Of a stretch of 64,000 nt of DNA, positions 35,041-43,438 are shown piece by piece. The stretch covers positions 496,001-560,000 of the forward strand of contig NZ_JAGGMZ010000001.1 of NCBI RefSeq assembly GCF_017875735.1, given 5' to 3'. The stretch comes from Arthrobacter sp. CAN_C5 (lineage in GTDB: Bacteria > Actinomycetota > Actinomycetes > Actinomycetales > Micrococcaceae). A program made the position numbers and the translations under genes. The stretch's first letter is position 1. Each line of letters starts with the position of its first letter. Below the pieces are notes generated by a model that worked only from the letters and a program-made list of their open reading frames with translations, was not told the DNA's origin and searched no databases.

Positions 35041-35068
35041 CGGAGCGTGCGCAATTGCTCCGATTTTT
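35041..35068 (+). terminator. Rho-independent terminator after the GlgC-like gene
   Basis: CGGAGC (35041-35046) and GCTCCG (35057-35062) close a short hairpin followed by ATTTTT at 35063-35068. Confidence 0.7.
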
Positions 35069-35235
35069 CGGGACACATCTCCCGGTAAATCGGTAGTTAG
35101 GGGCTCAAGTTGCGCGAAAACCGCTAATAATCCTTACAGTTTCGACTGTTGTTTTGGGCGCCCCTGGCCGCATTCCAAGGCGGGTAAGACTGCCGGTACC
35201 TAGGTACATTTCATTTAACTCTTTGGAGGATCGTC
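35069..35235 (+). other. Leader region of the L28-L33-S14 operon
   Basis: 167 bases without a gene. It holds a small UUCG hairpin, ACAGT/ACTGT (35136-35140, 35145-35149) followed by TGTTTT, which looks like a weak attenuator, then a GGGCGCCC palindrome and the ribosome binding site TTTGGAGGATCGTC before the L28 start. I looked for a Zur-type TGAAAATNATTTTCA box and did not find one. Confidence 0.4.
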
Positions 35236-35472
35236 ATGGCAGCTCACTGCCAAGTGACTGGAGCCGAGCCGGGCTTTGGGCACAGCATTTCCCACTCACA
35301 CCGCCGCACCAAGCGCAGGTTTGACCCGAACATCCAGAAGAAGCGCTACTGGGTTCCGTCCCTGCGCCGCAATGTCACGCTGCAGGTTTCTGCCCGCGGC
35401 ATCAAGACCATCGATGTGCGCGGTATTGACGCCGTCGTCGCGTCGATCCTGGCCCGGGGAGTGAAGCTCTAA
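35236..35472 (+). CDS. rpmB: 50S ribosomal protein L28
   Basis: 78 residues starting [20 protein letters not shown], then [20 protein letters not shown], the conserved L28 pattern; the [10 protein letters not shown] segment lies near the C-terminus. It has a single cysteine (Cys5), so it cannot form the two-CxxC zinc site of C+ L28 proteins. ATG 35236 follows GGAGG. First gene of a three-gene ribosomal protein operon whose start codons overlap or closely follow the preceding stop. Confidence 0.97.
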   Translation: MAAHCQVTGAEPGFGHSISHSHRRTKRRFDPNIQKKRYWVPSLRRNVTLQVSARGIKTIDVRGIDAVVASILARGVKL

Positions 35473-35639
35473 TGGCAAAAGATAAAGACGTACGCCCGAT
35501 CATCAAGCTGAAGTCCACGGCTGGCACCGGGTACACCTACGTGACCCGCAAGAACCGCCGCAACGACCCGGACCGCATGGTTCTGATGAAGTACGATCCC
35601 AAGATCCGTAAGCACGTCGAATTCCGAGAGGAGCGCTAA
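35472..35639 (+). CDS. rpmG: 50S ribosomal protein L33
   Basis: 55 residues, short and easily overlooked: [20 protein letters not shown], then [20 protein letters not shown] and a basic end KHVEFREER. This is the L33 family in its cysteine-free (C-) form. The ATG shares its A with the L28 stop codon TAA (35470-35472), so translation is coupled. Confidence 0.97.
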   Translation: MAKDKDVRPIIKLKSTAGTGYTYVTRKNRRNDPDRMVLMKYDPKIRKHVEFREER

Positions 35640-35643
35640 ACAC

Positions 35644-35949
35644 ATGGCTAAGAAGTCCAAGATTGCCCGCAACGAACAGCGCAAGGTAATTGTTGAGCGC
35701 TACGCTGCAAAGCGCCTCGAACTGAAGAAGACCCTGGTTGACGCCAACGCAACCGACGAAGCCCGCGAAGAAGCACGCCTCGGCCTGCAGAAGCTTCCCC
35801 GCAACGCTTCGCCAGTGCGCCTGCGTAACCGCGACCAGATCGACGGTCGCCCCCGCGGAACGCTCCAGAAGTTCGGTATCTCCCGTGTCCGCTTTCGCGA
35901 CATGGCCCACCGTGGCGAGCTGCCCGGTGTAACCAAGTCCAGCTGGTAA
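35644..35949 (+). CDS. rpsN: 30S ribosomal protein S14 (zinc-free, long form)
   Basis: 101 residues starting [20 protein letters not shown] and ending [25 protein letters not shown]. The 101-residue length and the absence of CxxC motifs mark the C- type S14, in contrast to the 61-residue zinc-binding form. ATG 35644 lies four bases after the L33 stop. With L28 and L33 it makes a set of ribosomal proteins that needs no zinc; in other actinobacteria such sets are Zur-controlled paralogs. Confidence 0.97.
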   Translation: MAKKSKIARNEQRKVIVERYAAKRLELKKTLVDANATDEAREEARLGLQKLPRNASPVRLRNRDQIDGRPRGTLQKFGISRVRFRDMAHRGELPGVTKSSW

Positions 35950-35974
35950 CCCCCGCTGGCTGGTAGCTACCAGC

Positions 35975-36018
35975 AACGCACAAGGACGACGACCCACGGG
36001 TCGTCGTCCTTGTGCGTT
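35975..36018 (+). terminator. Strong terminator of the ribosomal protein operon
   Basis: Arms of about 20 bases (35975-35995 and 35998-36018) are perfectly complementary around a 4-base loop; the 3' arm ends GCGTTAA. It follows the S14 stop by 25 bases. Confidence 0.88.
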
Positions 36019-36080
36019 AAGGCCCGTGCGTTAAGTTGGGTACGTCGGTGACCGAATCCCCGGCCTGAAAGGTCAACGCC

Positions 36081-37250
36081 GTGCCGCAGCAGAAACTGCT
36101 CCAACCACCCATGCTGCTCCTGGCCGTCGGCGGGTTCCTGGCGGTCGCCACCGAAGTGCTCCCCATCGGGTTGCTGCCCCTGATGGCCGAGGACCTGGGC
36201 GTCACCGAGTCCTTGATCGGGCTCCTGGTCTCCGCGTACGCCGCAGTGGTGGTGTTCGCGTCGATCCCCCTGAACGCCTGGACCAGCGCACTGCCCCGCA
36301 AGCCGCTGCTGGTGGGCTTGCTGGCCGGCTACGGCCTCAGCAATGTGATCCTGTGCCTGGCGCAGGACTATTCGGTTGCCTTGACCGGCCGGGTGATCGC
36401 GGGCGCCTGCCACGCACTGTTCTTCGCGGTGGTATTCGGTTACGCCACCCGGTTGGCGCCACCGGGCCGGATGGGCGCCGCCGTTGCCCTGGTCAACGCG
36501 GGAAACGCCGTCGCTATCGCGGTCGGGGTGCCGCTGAGCACATGGCTGGGTGCCACAGTGGGCTGGCGATGGTCCTTCGGCTGTGCCGCAATCATCGCGC
36601 TGCTGCTCGCGGTCGGCGCCGCCGTCGTGATGCCAGCGATCCGCGGGTCGGCTGTGTCCGGCGGGACGCAGCTGAAGGAAGCCCTGGCAGAACCCGCACT
36701 CCGGCGGGTGATCGTCGCGGTGGTGGTGATGATGACCGGCCAGTTCGCCCTCTACACCTTCATCACCCCGGTGCTTGTGCAGTCCGGGTTCACAGCGACG
36801 AACGTGGGGTTTGCGCTTCTCGCCTACGGGGGAGCCGGGGTCCTGGGGCTGCTGCTGTGCAGCCGGCTGACCGACACGGCGTTACGGCCCGCCCTCCTGC
36901 TGTCCCTGCTGGTGATGACCGGCTGCTTCCTGGCGATCGCCCTGCTTGGCGGCGCCCCGGCGTGGACGCTCGCCGCGGTGATCGTGTGGGGTCTGCTGTA
37001 CGGGCCGGTGCCCTCCTACGTGACCACCGCGGCGCTCAGCGCCTTCCGCGACCACCCCGACACGGTGGCCGCCGTCCACAATTCGACCTTCAACATCGGG
37101 ATCAGCGCGGGTGCGCTCGTGGGGGCACAAATGCTGTTGGTGGGCGATCCCTCGGTGATCGGATTCGCCGCGGCGGCGCTGACACTCCTCGCGCTAGTGG
37201 TCGTGTTCACTGGCGCCAGACAGGGATTTCCCCGAATGAGCCCAAAATAG
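36081..37250 (+). CDS. MFS transporter, DHA1-type (sugar or drug efflux)
   Basis: 389 residues with 12 membrane spans. The opening FLAVATEVLPIGLLPLMAED and the TM5 motif (VNAGNAVAIAVGVPLSTWLG) are those of the DHA1/AraJ-like group that exports drugs, arabinose-like sugars or purine nucleosides. The substrate cannot be predicted. The start is GTG 36081 with AAAGG eight bases upstream. It stands alone between the ribosomal operon terminator and the HU gene. Confidence 0.87.
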   Translation: MPQQKLLQPPMLLLAVGGFLAVATEVLPIGLLPLMAEDLGVTESLIGLLVSAYAAVVVFASIPLNAWTSALPRKPLLVGLLAGYGLSNVILCLAQDYSVALTGRVIAGACHALFFAVVFGYATRLAPPGRMGAAVALVNAGNAVAIAVGVPLSTWLGATVGWRWSFGCAAIIALLLAVGAAVVMPAIRGSAVSGGTQLKEALAEPALRRVIVAVVVMMTGQFALYTFITPVLVQSGFTATNVGFALLAYGGAGVLGLLLCSRLTDTALRPALLLSLLVMTGCFLAIALLGGAPAWTLAAVIVWGLLYGPVPSYVTTAALSAFRDHPDTVAAVHNSTFNIGISAGALVGAQMLLVGDPSVIGFAAAALTLLALVVVFTGARQGFPRMSPK

Positions 37251-37388
37251 TGCCCTTTGGCATCTAAAAACCCCCAAAAACGCCGGAAACGACCGGAATT
37301 TGGTGCTCAAGCTGGTAAGTTTTCGCACAGAGGCTTTCAGAACCGTGAAGGCTTTACAAATAAACGCACAAGTCCAGGAGGACGTAAA

Positions 37389-37679
37389 TTGGCAACGAAA
37401 GAAACCAAGAACCGCAGCGAACTGGTAGCAGAAGTAGCAGCGAAGGCTGACACCAGCCAGACCGCCGTTAACGGCGTTCTTGACGCACTGTTCGATGTAC
37501 TGGCAACCTCAGCTGCCAACAACGTCAAGGTCACCATCCCAGGTTGGCTCGCTGTCGAGCGCACCGAGCGTGCCGCCCGCACCGGCCGCAACCCTCAGAC
37601 CGGCGAGACCATCCAGATTGCAGCAGGCAGCAGCGTCAAGCTGACCGCCGGCTCCAAGCTGAAGGCTGCTGTCAAGTAG
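37389..37679 (+). CDS. hup: HU family DNA-binding protein
   Basis: 96 residues. NRSELVAEVAAKADTSQTAV forms the N-terminal helices; the DNA-binding arm region reads VERTERAARTGRNPQTGETI, with the conserved RNPQTGE motif, ending in the basic GSKLKAAVK. It is a nucleoid-bending protein of short HU type, without the long Lys/Ala tail of mycobacterial HupB. The start is TTG 37389 after CAGGAGGACG, a strong ribosome binding site. A strong terminator follows. Confidence 0.95.
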   Translation: MATKETKNRSELVAEVAAKADTSQTAVNGVLDALFDVLATSAANNVKVTIPGWLAVERTERAARTGRNPQTGETIQIAAGSSVKLTAGSKLKAAVK

Positions 37680-37706
37680 TCACTCACGCCGTCCGCTAAG
37701 GACTGT

Positions 37707-37742
37707 AGGCCGCCACCCTTTCCGGTGGCGGCCTTCCTTTTT
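37707..37742 (+). terminator. Terminator of the HU gene
   Basis: Arms AGGCCGCCACC (37707-37717) and GGTGGCGGCCT (37724-37734) with a 6-base loop, then TTCCTTTTT. Confidence 0.92.
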
Positions 37743-37858
37743 AACCCGGAGCGTAGATAACCCGCGGCGCCCCGGCTTGCTACCCGCCGAGGGAACGGTG
37801 TCGGGGAATGACTCAGCCGAATTGTTACCCCTTCTACGCAGGGTAGACAATAGGAAGC

Positions 37859-40015
37859 GTGGCTACGACAACCAAGGTGCCCCGGCCGACCGACCGCCCG
37901 GGAACAGATACCCCCGGGGTGAAGGTGGGCTGGCTGATTGCTGGCGGGGCCGCCGTCGTCGTGGCCTTGGTTTTGGCCCTCCTGTTCTCGGGTGCCGCGG
38001 GGCCGCGGCAGCTCGGCGACCCGGGGCCTCTCACCCGCTGGGGGTTGCCCGCGGCGAAGGCGTTGAACAACATCTCAGTGGCCGCGGTAATCGGCTCACT
38101 GGTTTTCGCCGTCATGATCCTCCCGCGCCGGGTCAGCCCAACCCACCGCCGCTCCAACGCCGGACAGCCCGGCGAGGAACACCCCGCCTTCAGCGCGGTG
38201 ATGACCCTTGCGTCGGTCGCCGCGGTGTCATGGACCCTCTCCGCCGTCGGCGTGCTGCTCTTCACCTACTCCGACGCCGCCGGGCTGCCGCTGAGCAGCG
38301 ACCCCGGCTACACCGAGGGCCTGGCGTCCTACCTCATTGATTTCGACACGGGCAGGGCCTGGCTGTCGACGGTCATGATCGCCGCAGTAGTGGCCACCAT
38401 GACGTTCGGCGCCCGATCCAGCGGATGGCTGGCACTGACCGGCATCCTGTCGCTGGTCGGGTTGCTGCCGATGGCGCTTATCGGCCACTCCTCCAGCGGC
38501 GATGACCACTACGCCGCCATCAACTCGATAGCCCTCCACCTGGTGGGGGTCTGCCTCTGGATCGGCGGGATCACCGTCCTGGCCGTGATTGGCGGACGCC
38601 TGGGGTCGCTCACCCCGAGCGTGCTGCGCCGCTTCTCCGCGCTGGCAGGGTTTGCCTTCATCCTGGTGGTGCTCTCCGGGGTGATCAACGCGAGCCTGCG
38701 GATCGACAACCTTGGCCAGCTGGGATCTGAGTGGGGACTCCTGGTCACCTTCAAGACGATCGCCACCCTCCTGCTGGGCGGGATCGGCCTGATGCACAGG
38801 CAATGGATCATCCCCCAGCTGGGCGAAGGGACAGGGTCGCTGAGCGGTGGCCAGCTCTCCGCACGGAGGGTCCTCTGGCAGCTGATCGCTGTGGAACTGC
38901 TGATCATGGGTGCGGTGTCGGGAGTCGCCGTCGCCCTGGCCCGCACCGCACCGCCGGTCAGCGACGGGATCGCCCCCGACGCATCGCCGGCCAGAATCCT
39001 CACCGGTTACGAGCTGCCCCCTGAGCTGACGGGTGAACGGTGGCTCACCGAGTGGCGGTTCGACTGGCTGTGGATCGCCTTCGCCGCCGTCGTCGCTGTC
39101 GCCTACATCTCGGGTGTCGTGAAGCTGCGCCGGCGCGGAGACACCTGGTCCCTGCTGCGGCTGACCTGCTGGCTGATCGGACTCGCCCTCCTGACCTACA
39201 TCACGTCCGGCCCGCTGGCGGTATACGGGATGGTGCTGTTCAGCTCACACATGGTGGGCCATATGGCGTTGACCATGGTGGTTCCTCTGTTCCTGGTGCT
39301 CGGCGCCCCGGTCACGCTCGCGTTGAAGGCCCTCACGCCACGCGGCGACGGATCCCGGGGGATCCGCGAGTGGATCCTGGTGATCGTTCACTCCCGTGCC
39401 TCAGCCCTGGTCACCCACCCGCTGTTCGCGGCAGCCAACTTCGCGGGCTCCATCGTGATCTTCTACTACTCGCCGTTGTTCGGGTTCGCCATGCGTGAGC
39501 ATGTGGGCCACGAGCTGATGTACGTGCACTTCCTCATCACCGGCTACATTTTTGTGCTGTCAATGCTCGGCTCGGACCCGGTGCCGCGTCGGGCACCGTA
39601 CCCGCTGCGGATCCTGCTGCTCTTCGCCACCATGGCCTTCCACGCCTTCTTCGGCGTCGCTTTGATGGGGTCGACGTCGCTGCTCCAGGCCAGCTGGTTC
39701 GGCAACATGGGCCGCGACTGGGGCCCTTCAGCGCTTGAGGACCAACAACTGGGCGGCGCACTGACCTGGGGAATCGGCGAGATTCCGACGCTGCTGGTGG
39801 CGATCGGCGTCGCGATCATGTGGTCGCGCGACGACGCCCGGGAGTCCAAACGGACGGACCGCGCCGCGGACAGGAATAACGACGCCGACCTGACCGCTTA
39901 CAACAACATGTTCGCTTCGCTGGCGGAACGCGACAACCGACGCGGTCCAGGCACACCGGGACCCGGTAAGCCAGCACCATCCCAGAAGCCTGACCGACCA
40001 GGAGCACGTGAATGA
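37859..40015 (+). CDS. CopD-CtaG fusion membrane protein (copper handling / cytochrome oxidase assembly)
   Basis: 718 residues, 14 or more membrane spans. Residues about 20-370 are a CopD copper-resistance domain (for example HLVGVCLWIGGITVLAVIGG); residues about 395-680 are a CtaG domain of the caa3-type (FSSHMVGHMALTMVVPLFLV, HELMYVHFLITGYIFVLSML, MAFHAFFGVALMG, each with conserved histidines). The fusion is common in actinobacteria and probably moves copper to cytochrome oxidase or out of the cytoplasm. The start is GTG 37859 with AGGA close upstream. It overlaps the next gene by four bases. Confidence 0.93.
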   Translation: MATTTKVPRPTDRPGTDTPGVKVGWLIAGGAAVVVALVLALLFSGAAGPRQLGDPGPLTRWGLPAAKALNNISVAAVIGSLVFAVMILPRRVSPTHRRSNAGQPGEEHPAFSAVMTLASVAAVSWTLSAVGVLLFTYSDAAGLPLSSDPGYTEGLASYLIDFDTGRAWLSTVMIAAVVATMTFGARSSGWLALTGILSLVGLLPMALIGHSSSGDDHYAAINSIALHLVGVCLWIGGITVLAVIGGRLGSLTPSVLRRFSALAGFAFILVVLSGVINASLRIDNLGQLGSEWGLLVTFKTIATLLLGGIGLMHRQWIIPQLGEGTGSLSGGQLSARRVLWQLIAVELLIMGAVSGVAVALARTAPPVSDGIAPDASPARILTGYELPPELTGERWLTEWRFDWLWIAFAAVVAVAYISGVVKLRRRGDTWSLLRLTCWLIGLALLTYITSGPLAVYGMVLFSSHMVGHMALTMVVPLFLVLGAPVTLALKALTPRGDGSRGIREWILVIVHSRASALVTHPLFAAANFAGSIVIFYYSPLFGFAMREHVGHELMYVHFLITGYIFVLSMLGSDPVPRRAPYPLRILLLFATMAFHAFFGVALMGSTSLLQASWFGNMGRDWGPSALEDQQLGGALTWGIGEIPTLLVAIGVAIMWSRDDARESKRTDRAADRNNDADLTAYNNMFASLAERDNRRGPGTPGPGKPAPSQKPDRPGARE

Positions 40016-42018
40016 CTGAGACCTCGATCCGCACCGACTACCGGGTGCGCGCCTCCGAACTGGTGGGCCGCAACTGGCTGAACACCGGCGGGCGGCAGCT
40101 CACTCTGGAGGATTTGCGCGGAAAAATCGTGATCCTCGACTTCTGGACCTTCTGCTGCATCAACTGCCTGCACGTTCTGGACGAGCTGCGGCCACTGGAA
40201 CAGAAGTTCAGCGATGTCGTGGTCACCGTCGGCGTCCATTCGCCCAAGTTCGAACACGAAGCCGATCCGGATGCCCTGGCCGCTGCCGTGGAACGTTACG
40301 ACATCGCGCACCCCGTGCTGGATGACCCCGAGCTGACCACCTGGCAGGCCTACACCGCCCGCGCCTGGCCCACCCTGGTGGTTGTGGATCCGGAAGGGTA
40401 CATCGTGGCGCACCTCTCCGGTGAGGGCCACGCTGCCGGACTGGAGTCCCTGGTCCAGGAACTCGTCGAGGAACACTCGGCCAAGGGGACCCTGCACCGC
40501 GGCGACGGGCCCTACGTTCCCGCCGAGACCACCGCCGGTGATCTGCGCTTCCCCGGCAAGGCGGTGCCGCTGGCCGGCGGAACCCTGCTCGTCGGTGATA
40601 CCGGCCACCACCGGTTGGTGGAGCTCGACGCCGACCTCGTCACTGTGCACCGCACGATCGGCTCGGGGGAGAAGGGCGCCGCTGACGGCACTGCCGCCGA
40701 GGCCCAGTTCAACGAGCCGCAGGGCCTCGCCGTCCTCCCACCGGAGGTTGCACAGCGGGTGGGCTACGACGTCGTCGTCGCCGACTCCGTGAACCACCTC
40801 CTCCGGGCGGTGTCCCTCGCCGATGGGTCAGTCAGCACAATCGCCGGCAACGGCGTGCAGCGGCTCCTCGACGCCGGAAACCACGTCAAGGCACGCCCGG
40901 CCGAACTGCAGGAGAGCCCCGACCAGCTCGGCGCCTACGACGTCGACACCCCCGAGGACGCCACACCGCGCCTCACCGACACCCACCTGGGCACCGAGCC
41001 GTTGCAGGTTTCCCTGTCCTCGCCGTGGGACGTCCTCTGGTCAACGGTGCTGGAACGGGTGGTCATCGCCATGGCGGGAACCCACCAGCTGTTCACCTTC
41101 GACCCGCTCACCGGCGCGGTGGACATCCTCGCGGGCACCGGGCTGGAGGGACTGCTCGACGGCGACGCGCCCGAGGCCTGGTTCGCCCAGTCCTCGGGCC
41201 TCGCCGAGGACGCCGCCGGCAACCTGTGGGTCGCCGACTCGGAAACCTCAGCGGTCCGGACCCTGTCCTTCCCTGAAATCAACGGCCACCGGCGCACCCA
41301 GGTGCGCACCGCCGTCGGGACCGGACTGTTCGACTTCGGGTTCCGGGACGGCGCAGCCGACCAGGCCCGCCTGCAGCACCCCCTGGGAATCACGGCGCTC
41401 CCCGATGGGTCGGTCGCCATCGCCGATACCTACAACGGCGCGGTACGGCGCTTCGACCCCGCCACCGGACAGGTCTCAACCCTGGCACGCGGGCTCTCAG
41501 AGCCGTGCGACGTCCTCGTGGACCTCACTCCCACCGCGTCGGGCAGCGAGCCGCTCCTGATCGTGGTGGAAGCCAACCGCCACCAGCTGGTGCGGGTGCC
41601 CATCCCCAAGGAGGCGCTGGCCGTCGACGAAGGGGCTTCCCAGACGCAGCGCCCGCAGACCCCCGTCGCTCCGGGCACGCACGCGCTGACCGTCCGGTTC
41701 GCCGCCCCGAAGGGTCAGAAGCTCGACGACCGGTGGGGCGACCCCACGCAGTTGAAGATCTCCTCGTCACCCGAGACGCTGCTGCTCTCCGGCGGTGGGA
41801 CGTCGGTGGGCCTGACCCGCGAGCTGATTCTGAACGACGCCGTCACCGAGGGTGTCCTGCACATCACCGCGCGGGCGGCCGCCTGCGACGGTGAGCCGGG
41901 CGGCGAGATCCCCGACCACGCGGCCTGCCACCTGTACCAGCAGGACTGGGGTATCCCGGTGCGGTTGAGCTCTGACGGTGAGACTGAACTGACGCTGGAC
42001 CTGCGCGGCCTCGACTAG
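40012..42018 (+). CDS. NHL-repeat protein with N-terminal thioredoxin-like domain
   Basis: 668 residues. A TlpA-like thioredoxin domain (1-160) has the redox motif CINC (Cys49, Cys52) in DFWTFCCINCLHV, and an extra Cys48. Residues 170-520 contain NHL/beta-propeller repeats (VGDTGHHRLVELDADL, AEAQFNEPQGLAVL, VADSVNHLLRAV), and the C-terminus is a beta-rich domain. No signal peptide is visible, so it is probably cytoplasmic, like human NHLRC2. ATGA overlap with the CopD-CtaG gene implies coupled expression, which may tie thiol redox to copper or haem-oxidase assembly; the role itself is unknown. Confidence 0.9.
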   Translation: MTETSIRTDYRVRASELVGRNWLNTGGRQLTLEDLRGKIVILDFWTFCCINCLHVLDELRPLEQKFSDVVVTVGVHSPKFEHEADPDALAAAVERYDIAHPVLDDPELTTWQAYTARAWPTLVVVDPEGYIVAHLSGEGHAAGLESLVQELVEEHSAKGTLHRGDGPYVPAETTAGDLRFPGKAVPLAGGTLLVGDTGHHRLVELDADLVTVHRTIGSGEKGAADGTAAEAQFNEPQGLAVLPPEVAQRVGYDVVVADSVNHLLRAVSLADGSVSTIAGNGVQRLLDAGNHVKARPAELQESPDQLGAYDVDTPEDATPRLTDTHLGTEPLQVSLSSPWDVLWSTVLERVVIAMAGTHQLFTFDPLTGAVDILAGTGLEGLLDGDAPEAWFAQSSGLAEDAAGNLWVADSETSAVRTLSFPEINGHRRTQVRTAVGTGLFDFGFRDGAADQARLQHPLGITALPDGSVAIADTYNGAVRRFDPATGQVSTLARGLSEPCDVLVDLTPTASGSEPLLIVVEANRHQLVRVPIPKEALAVDEGASQTQRPQTPVAPGTHALTVRFAAPKGQKLDDRWGDPTQLKISSSPETLLLSGGGTSVGLTRELILNDAVTEGVLHITARAAACDGEPGGEIPDHAACHLYQQDWGIPVRLSSDGETELTLDLRGLD

Positions 42019-42032
42019 ACCCGGTCCACTTT

Positions 42033-42089
42033 CACCGGTGCAATCAGTTCTGGCCCGCAGGCACCGGTCCGGTCAGTTCTGGACCGCTA
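42033..42089. repeat. 29-bp-period imperfect tandem duplication between convergent genes
   Basis: Units 42033-42060 and 42062-42089 agree at 22 of 28 positions, sharing CACCGGT and TCAGTTCTGG. A CGGTCC/GGACCG hairpin (42065-42070, 42081-42086) lies in the second unit. The second unit touches the stop codon of the minus-strand gene. Confidence 0.7.
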
Positions 42090-43073
42090 GTACTGGACGA
42101 CCGGGGTGACGGTAACGTCGTCGCCGTCCACTGATAAGCGGGCGGTGAATCCGAATTCGCGGGGAACCGTGACCGCCTCGATGGTGCCGGTGAACAGGTC
42201 CTGCAGCGAGGTGGTCAGTTCAGCGGTGCCTGAGAGCGGCTCTATCTCCCAGCTGCCGTCAAACGGTTCAATGGCCACTGTCGGATACTCGGTGATGGCC
42301 CAGCGGATGTCTCCGGCCACCCGGCTTTCGGTCTGGAAGTTGAATGGACAGTTCGCCGGCTGGAAAACGGTCTGTGCCGCGCATTCGTCGAGGAAGCGCC
42401 GTACCTGGGCGGTGACCTCTTCCACCAGAACGTCGGTGGCAGCGGTGGACAGGGCCATCTGGTGGCCCTCAGAACGCTCGGTGACCGCCACCGTTTGCGC
42501 CGGTGCGGCGAAGTAATCGCTGGTGTAGTGGGCTTCAAAGCTGCCCGGGTAGAACACGGCGAACTGGTTCCTGCCCTCCGGCATCGCGACCCGGGTGTCG
42601 TTGAGGGTGGCTTCGCCCTGGTTAATGACCGTGAGGTCGACGGTGGGCAGCATGGTGGGCACGAGCTCCCACGTATCGAAGAAGAGCCATTCGGCGCCGG
42701 TACGCTCCAGCGGGAAGGTCGTGGCGTGCTCGGTGCCACGAACCGTGTAGGTGACGGTGACGTCCGCCCGGTTGTCCCCGACCGGCACCGCGTCGCCGAC
42801 CACGACGTCCTCGACCGCAGCGGCTGACTGCTGGAGCGGGGCGCCGTCGAGCATTGCCGCGTTGGCGGCTGGCACGGAGGCGTTCAGCAGGCCCAGCGCG
42901 CGTTCGCCGTCGCCGTTGGAGAGGGCCTCAAGGTAGTCGTGCACCTGCTCCTCAGGGCTGAAAATAAACGAGTTGGCAACCACCACCGCCGTGATCGCCC
43001 CCGCGATCACCAACAGCAGCCCAAGCAGCCAGGCTGCGAGGACTTTGATCACCGAGGACGTTTGCACGCTCAT
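42087..43073 (-). CDS. Membrane-anchored hypothetical protein (extracytoplasmic)
   Basis: 328 residues, family not named by me. A single N-terminal span (VLAAWLLGLLLVIAGAITAVVVA, residues 11-33) anchors a large extracytoplasmic part. Residues about 42-90 (EEQVHDYLEALSNGDGERAL) resemble the DUF4878/NTF2-like lead-in of surface proteins that repeat a small stress or lipid-binding-type domain; residues 90-328 are beta-rich with two cysteines near 255-265. ATG 43073 has AGG seven bases upstream. The open frame runs to 43253 but overlaps the DUF853 remnant. Confidence 0.7.
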   Translation of the reverse strand: MSVQTSSVIKVLAAWLLGLLLVIAGAITAVVVANSFIFSPEEQVHDYLEALSNGDGERALGLLNASVPAANAAMLDGAPLQQSAAAVEDVVVGDAVPVGDNRADVTVTYTVRGTEHATTFPLERTGAEWLFFDTWELVPTMLPTVDLTVINQGEATLNDTRVAMPEGRNQFAVFYPGSFEAHYTSDYFAAPAQTVAVTERSEGHQMALSTAATDVLVEEVTAQVRRFLDECAAQTVFQPANCPFNFQTESRVAGDIRWAITEYPTVAIEPFDGSWEIEPLSGTAELTTSLQDLFTGTIEAVTVPREFGFTARLSVDGDDVTVTPVVQY

Positions 43074-43099
43074 CACGTTACCTGTTGAGCGCGGCGTGC

Positions 43100-43422
43100 C
43101 TACCAACGACGTCGGCTGCGCCTCCGCAGCGTTCCGAATAACCCTCGTGCCAGCTCGGCTCCGATCGCTCCCGCCGCCTGCAGCGCGAAGTCGATAAGTT
43201 CGCCGGTTGGCATGCTGGGCCAGCACGTCCGCCGGCACCCGCCACCAACCCATGACGGTTCATCATGGCCAGTAACAGCCGCACCTCCGCCTCGGGGTAC
43301 GGCGTGCCGTCGAGCAGCGCCGCCCCGAGGTGGATTGAAGGACCCTCGAACGTGTAGCCGGAGATGATCCCGGCTATCAGCTCCGACTCCTCAGGCGGTG
43401 CGATCTCCTCATCTTCCGTCAT
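43100..43422 (-). pseudogene. Internally deleted DUF853 (HerA-like ATPase) gene remnant
   Basis: From ATG 43422 the frame reads ELIAGIISGYTFEGPSIHLG, then LLLAMMNRHGLVAGA, which is the N-terminus of the DUF853 helicase-like ATPases up to the residue before the Walker A loop (normally GATGTGKT). The sequence then jumps: in another frame of the same strand, GELIDFALQAAGAIGAELAR and GLFGTLRRRSRRRW with TAG at 43100-43102 is the family's C-terminal end. The Walker A, Walker B and the roughly 400 codons between are gone. The surviving 114-residue frame cannot be an ATPase. Confidence 0.78.
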
Positions 43423-43438
43423 GGCCTACCGCGGAAGG

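Noticed and set aside
35069-35235. Zur box upstream of the ribosomal protein operon
   Set aside because: No TGAAAATNATTTTCA-like palindrome is present; kept only as an open question in the findings.
40012-42018. Secreted thioredoxin, because of the TlpA-like domain
   Set aside because: The N-terminus MTETSIRTDYRVRASELVG has no signal peptide or membrane span.
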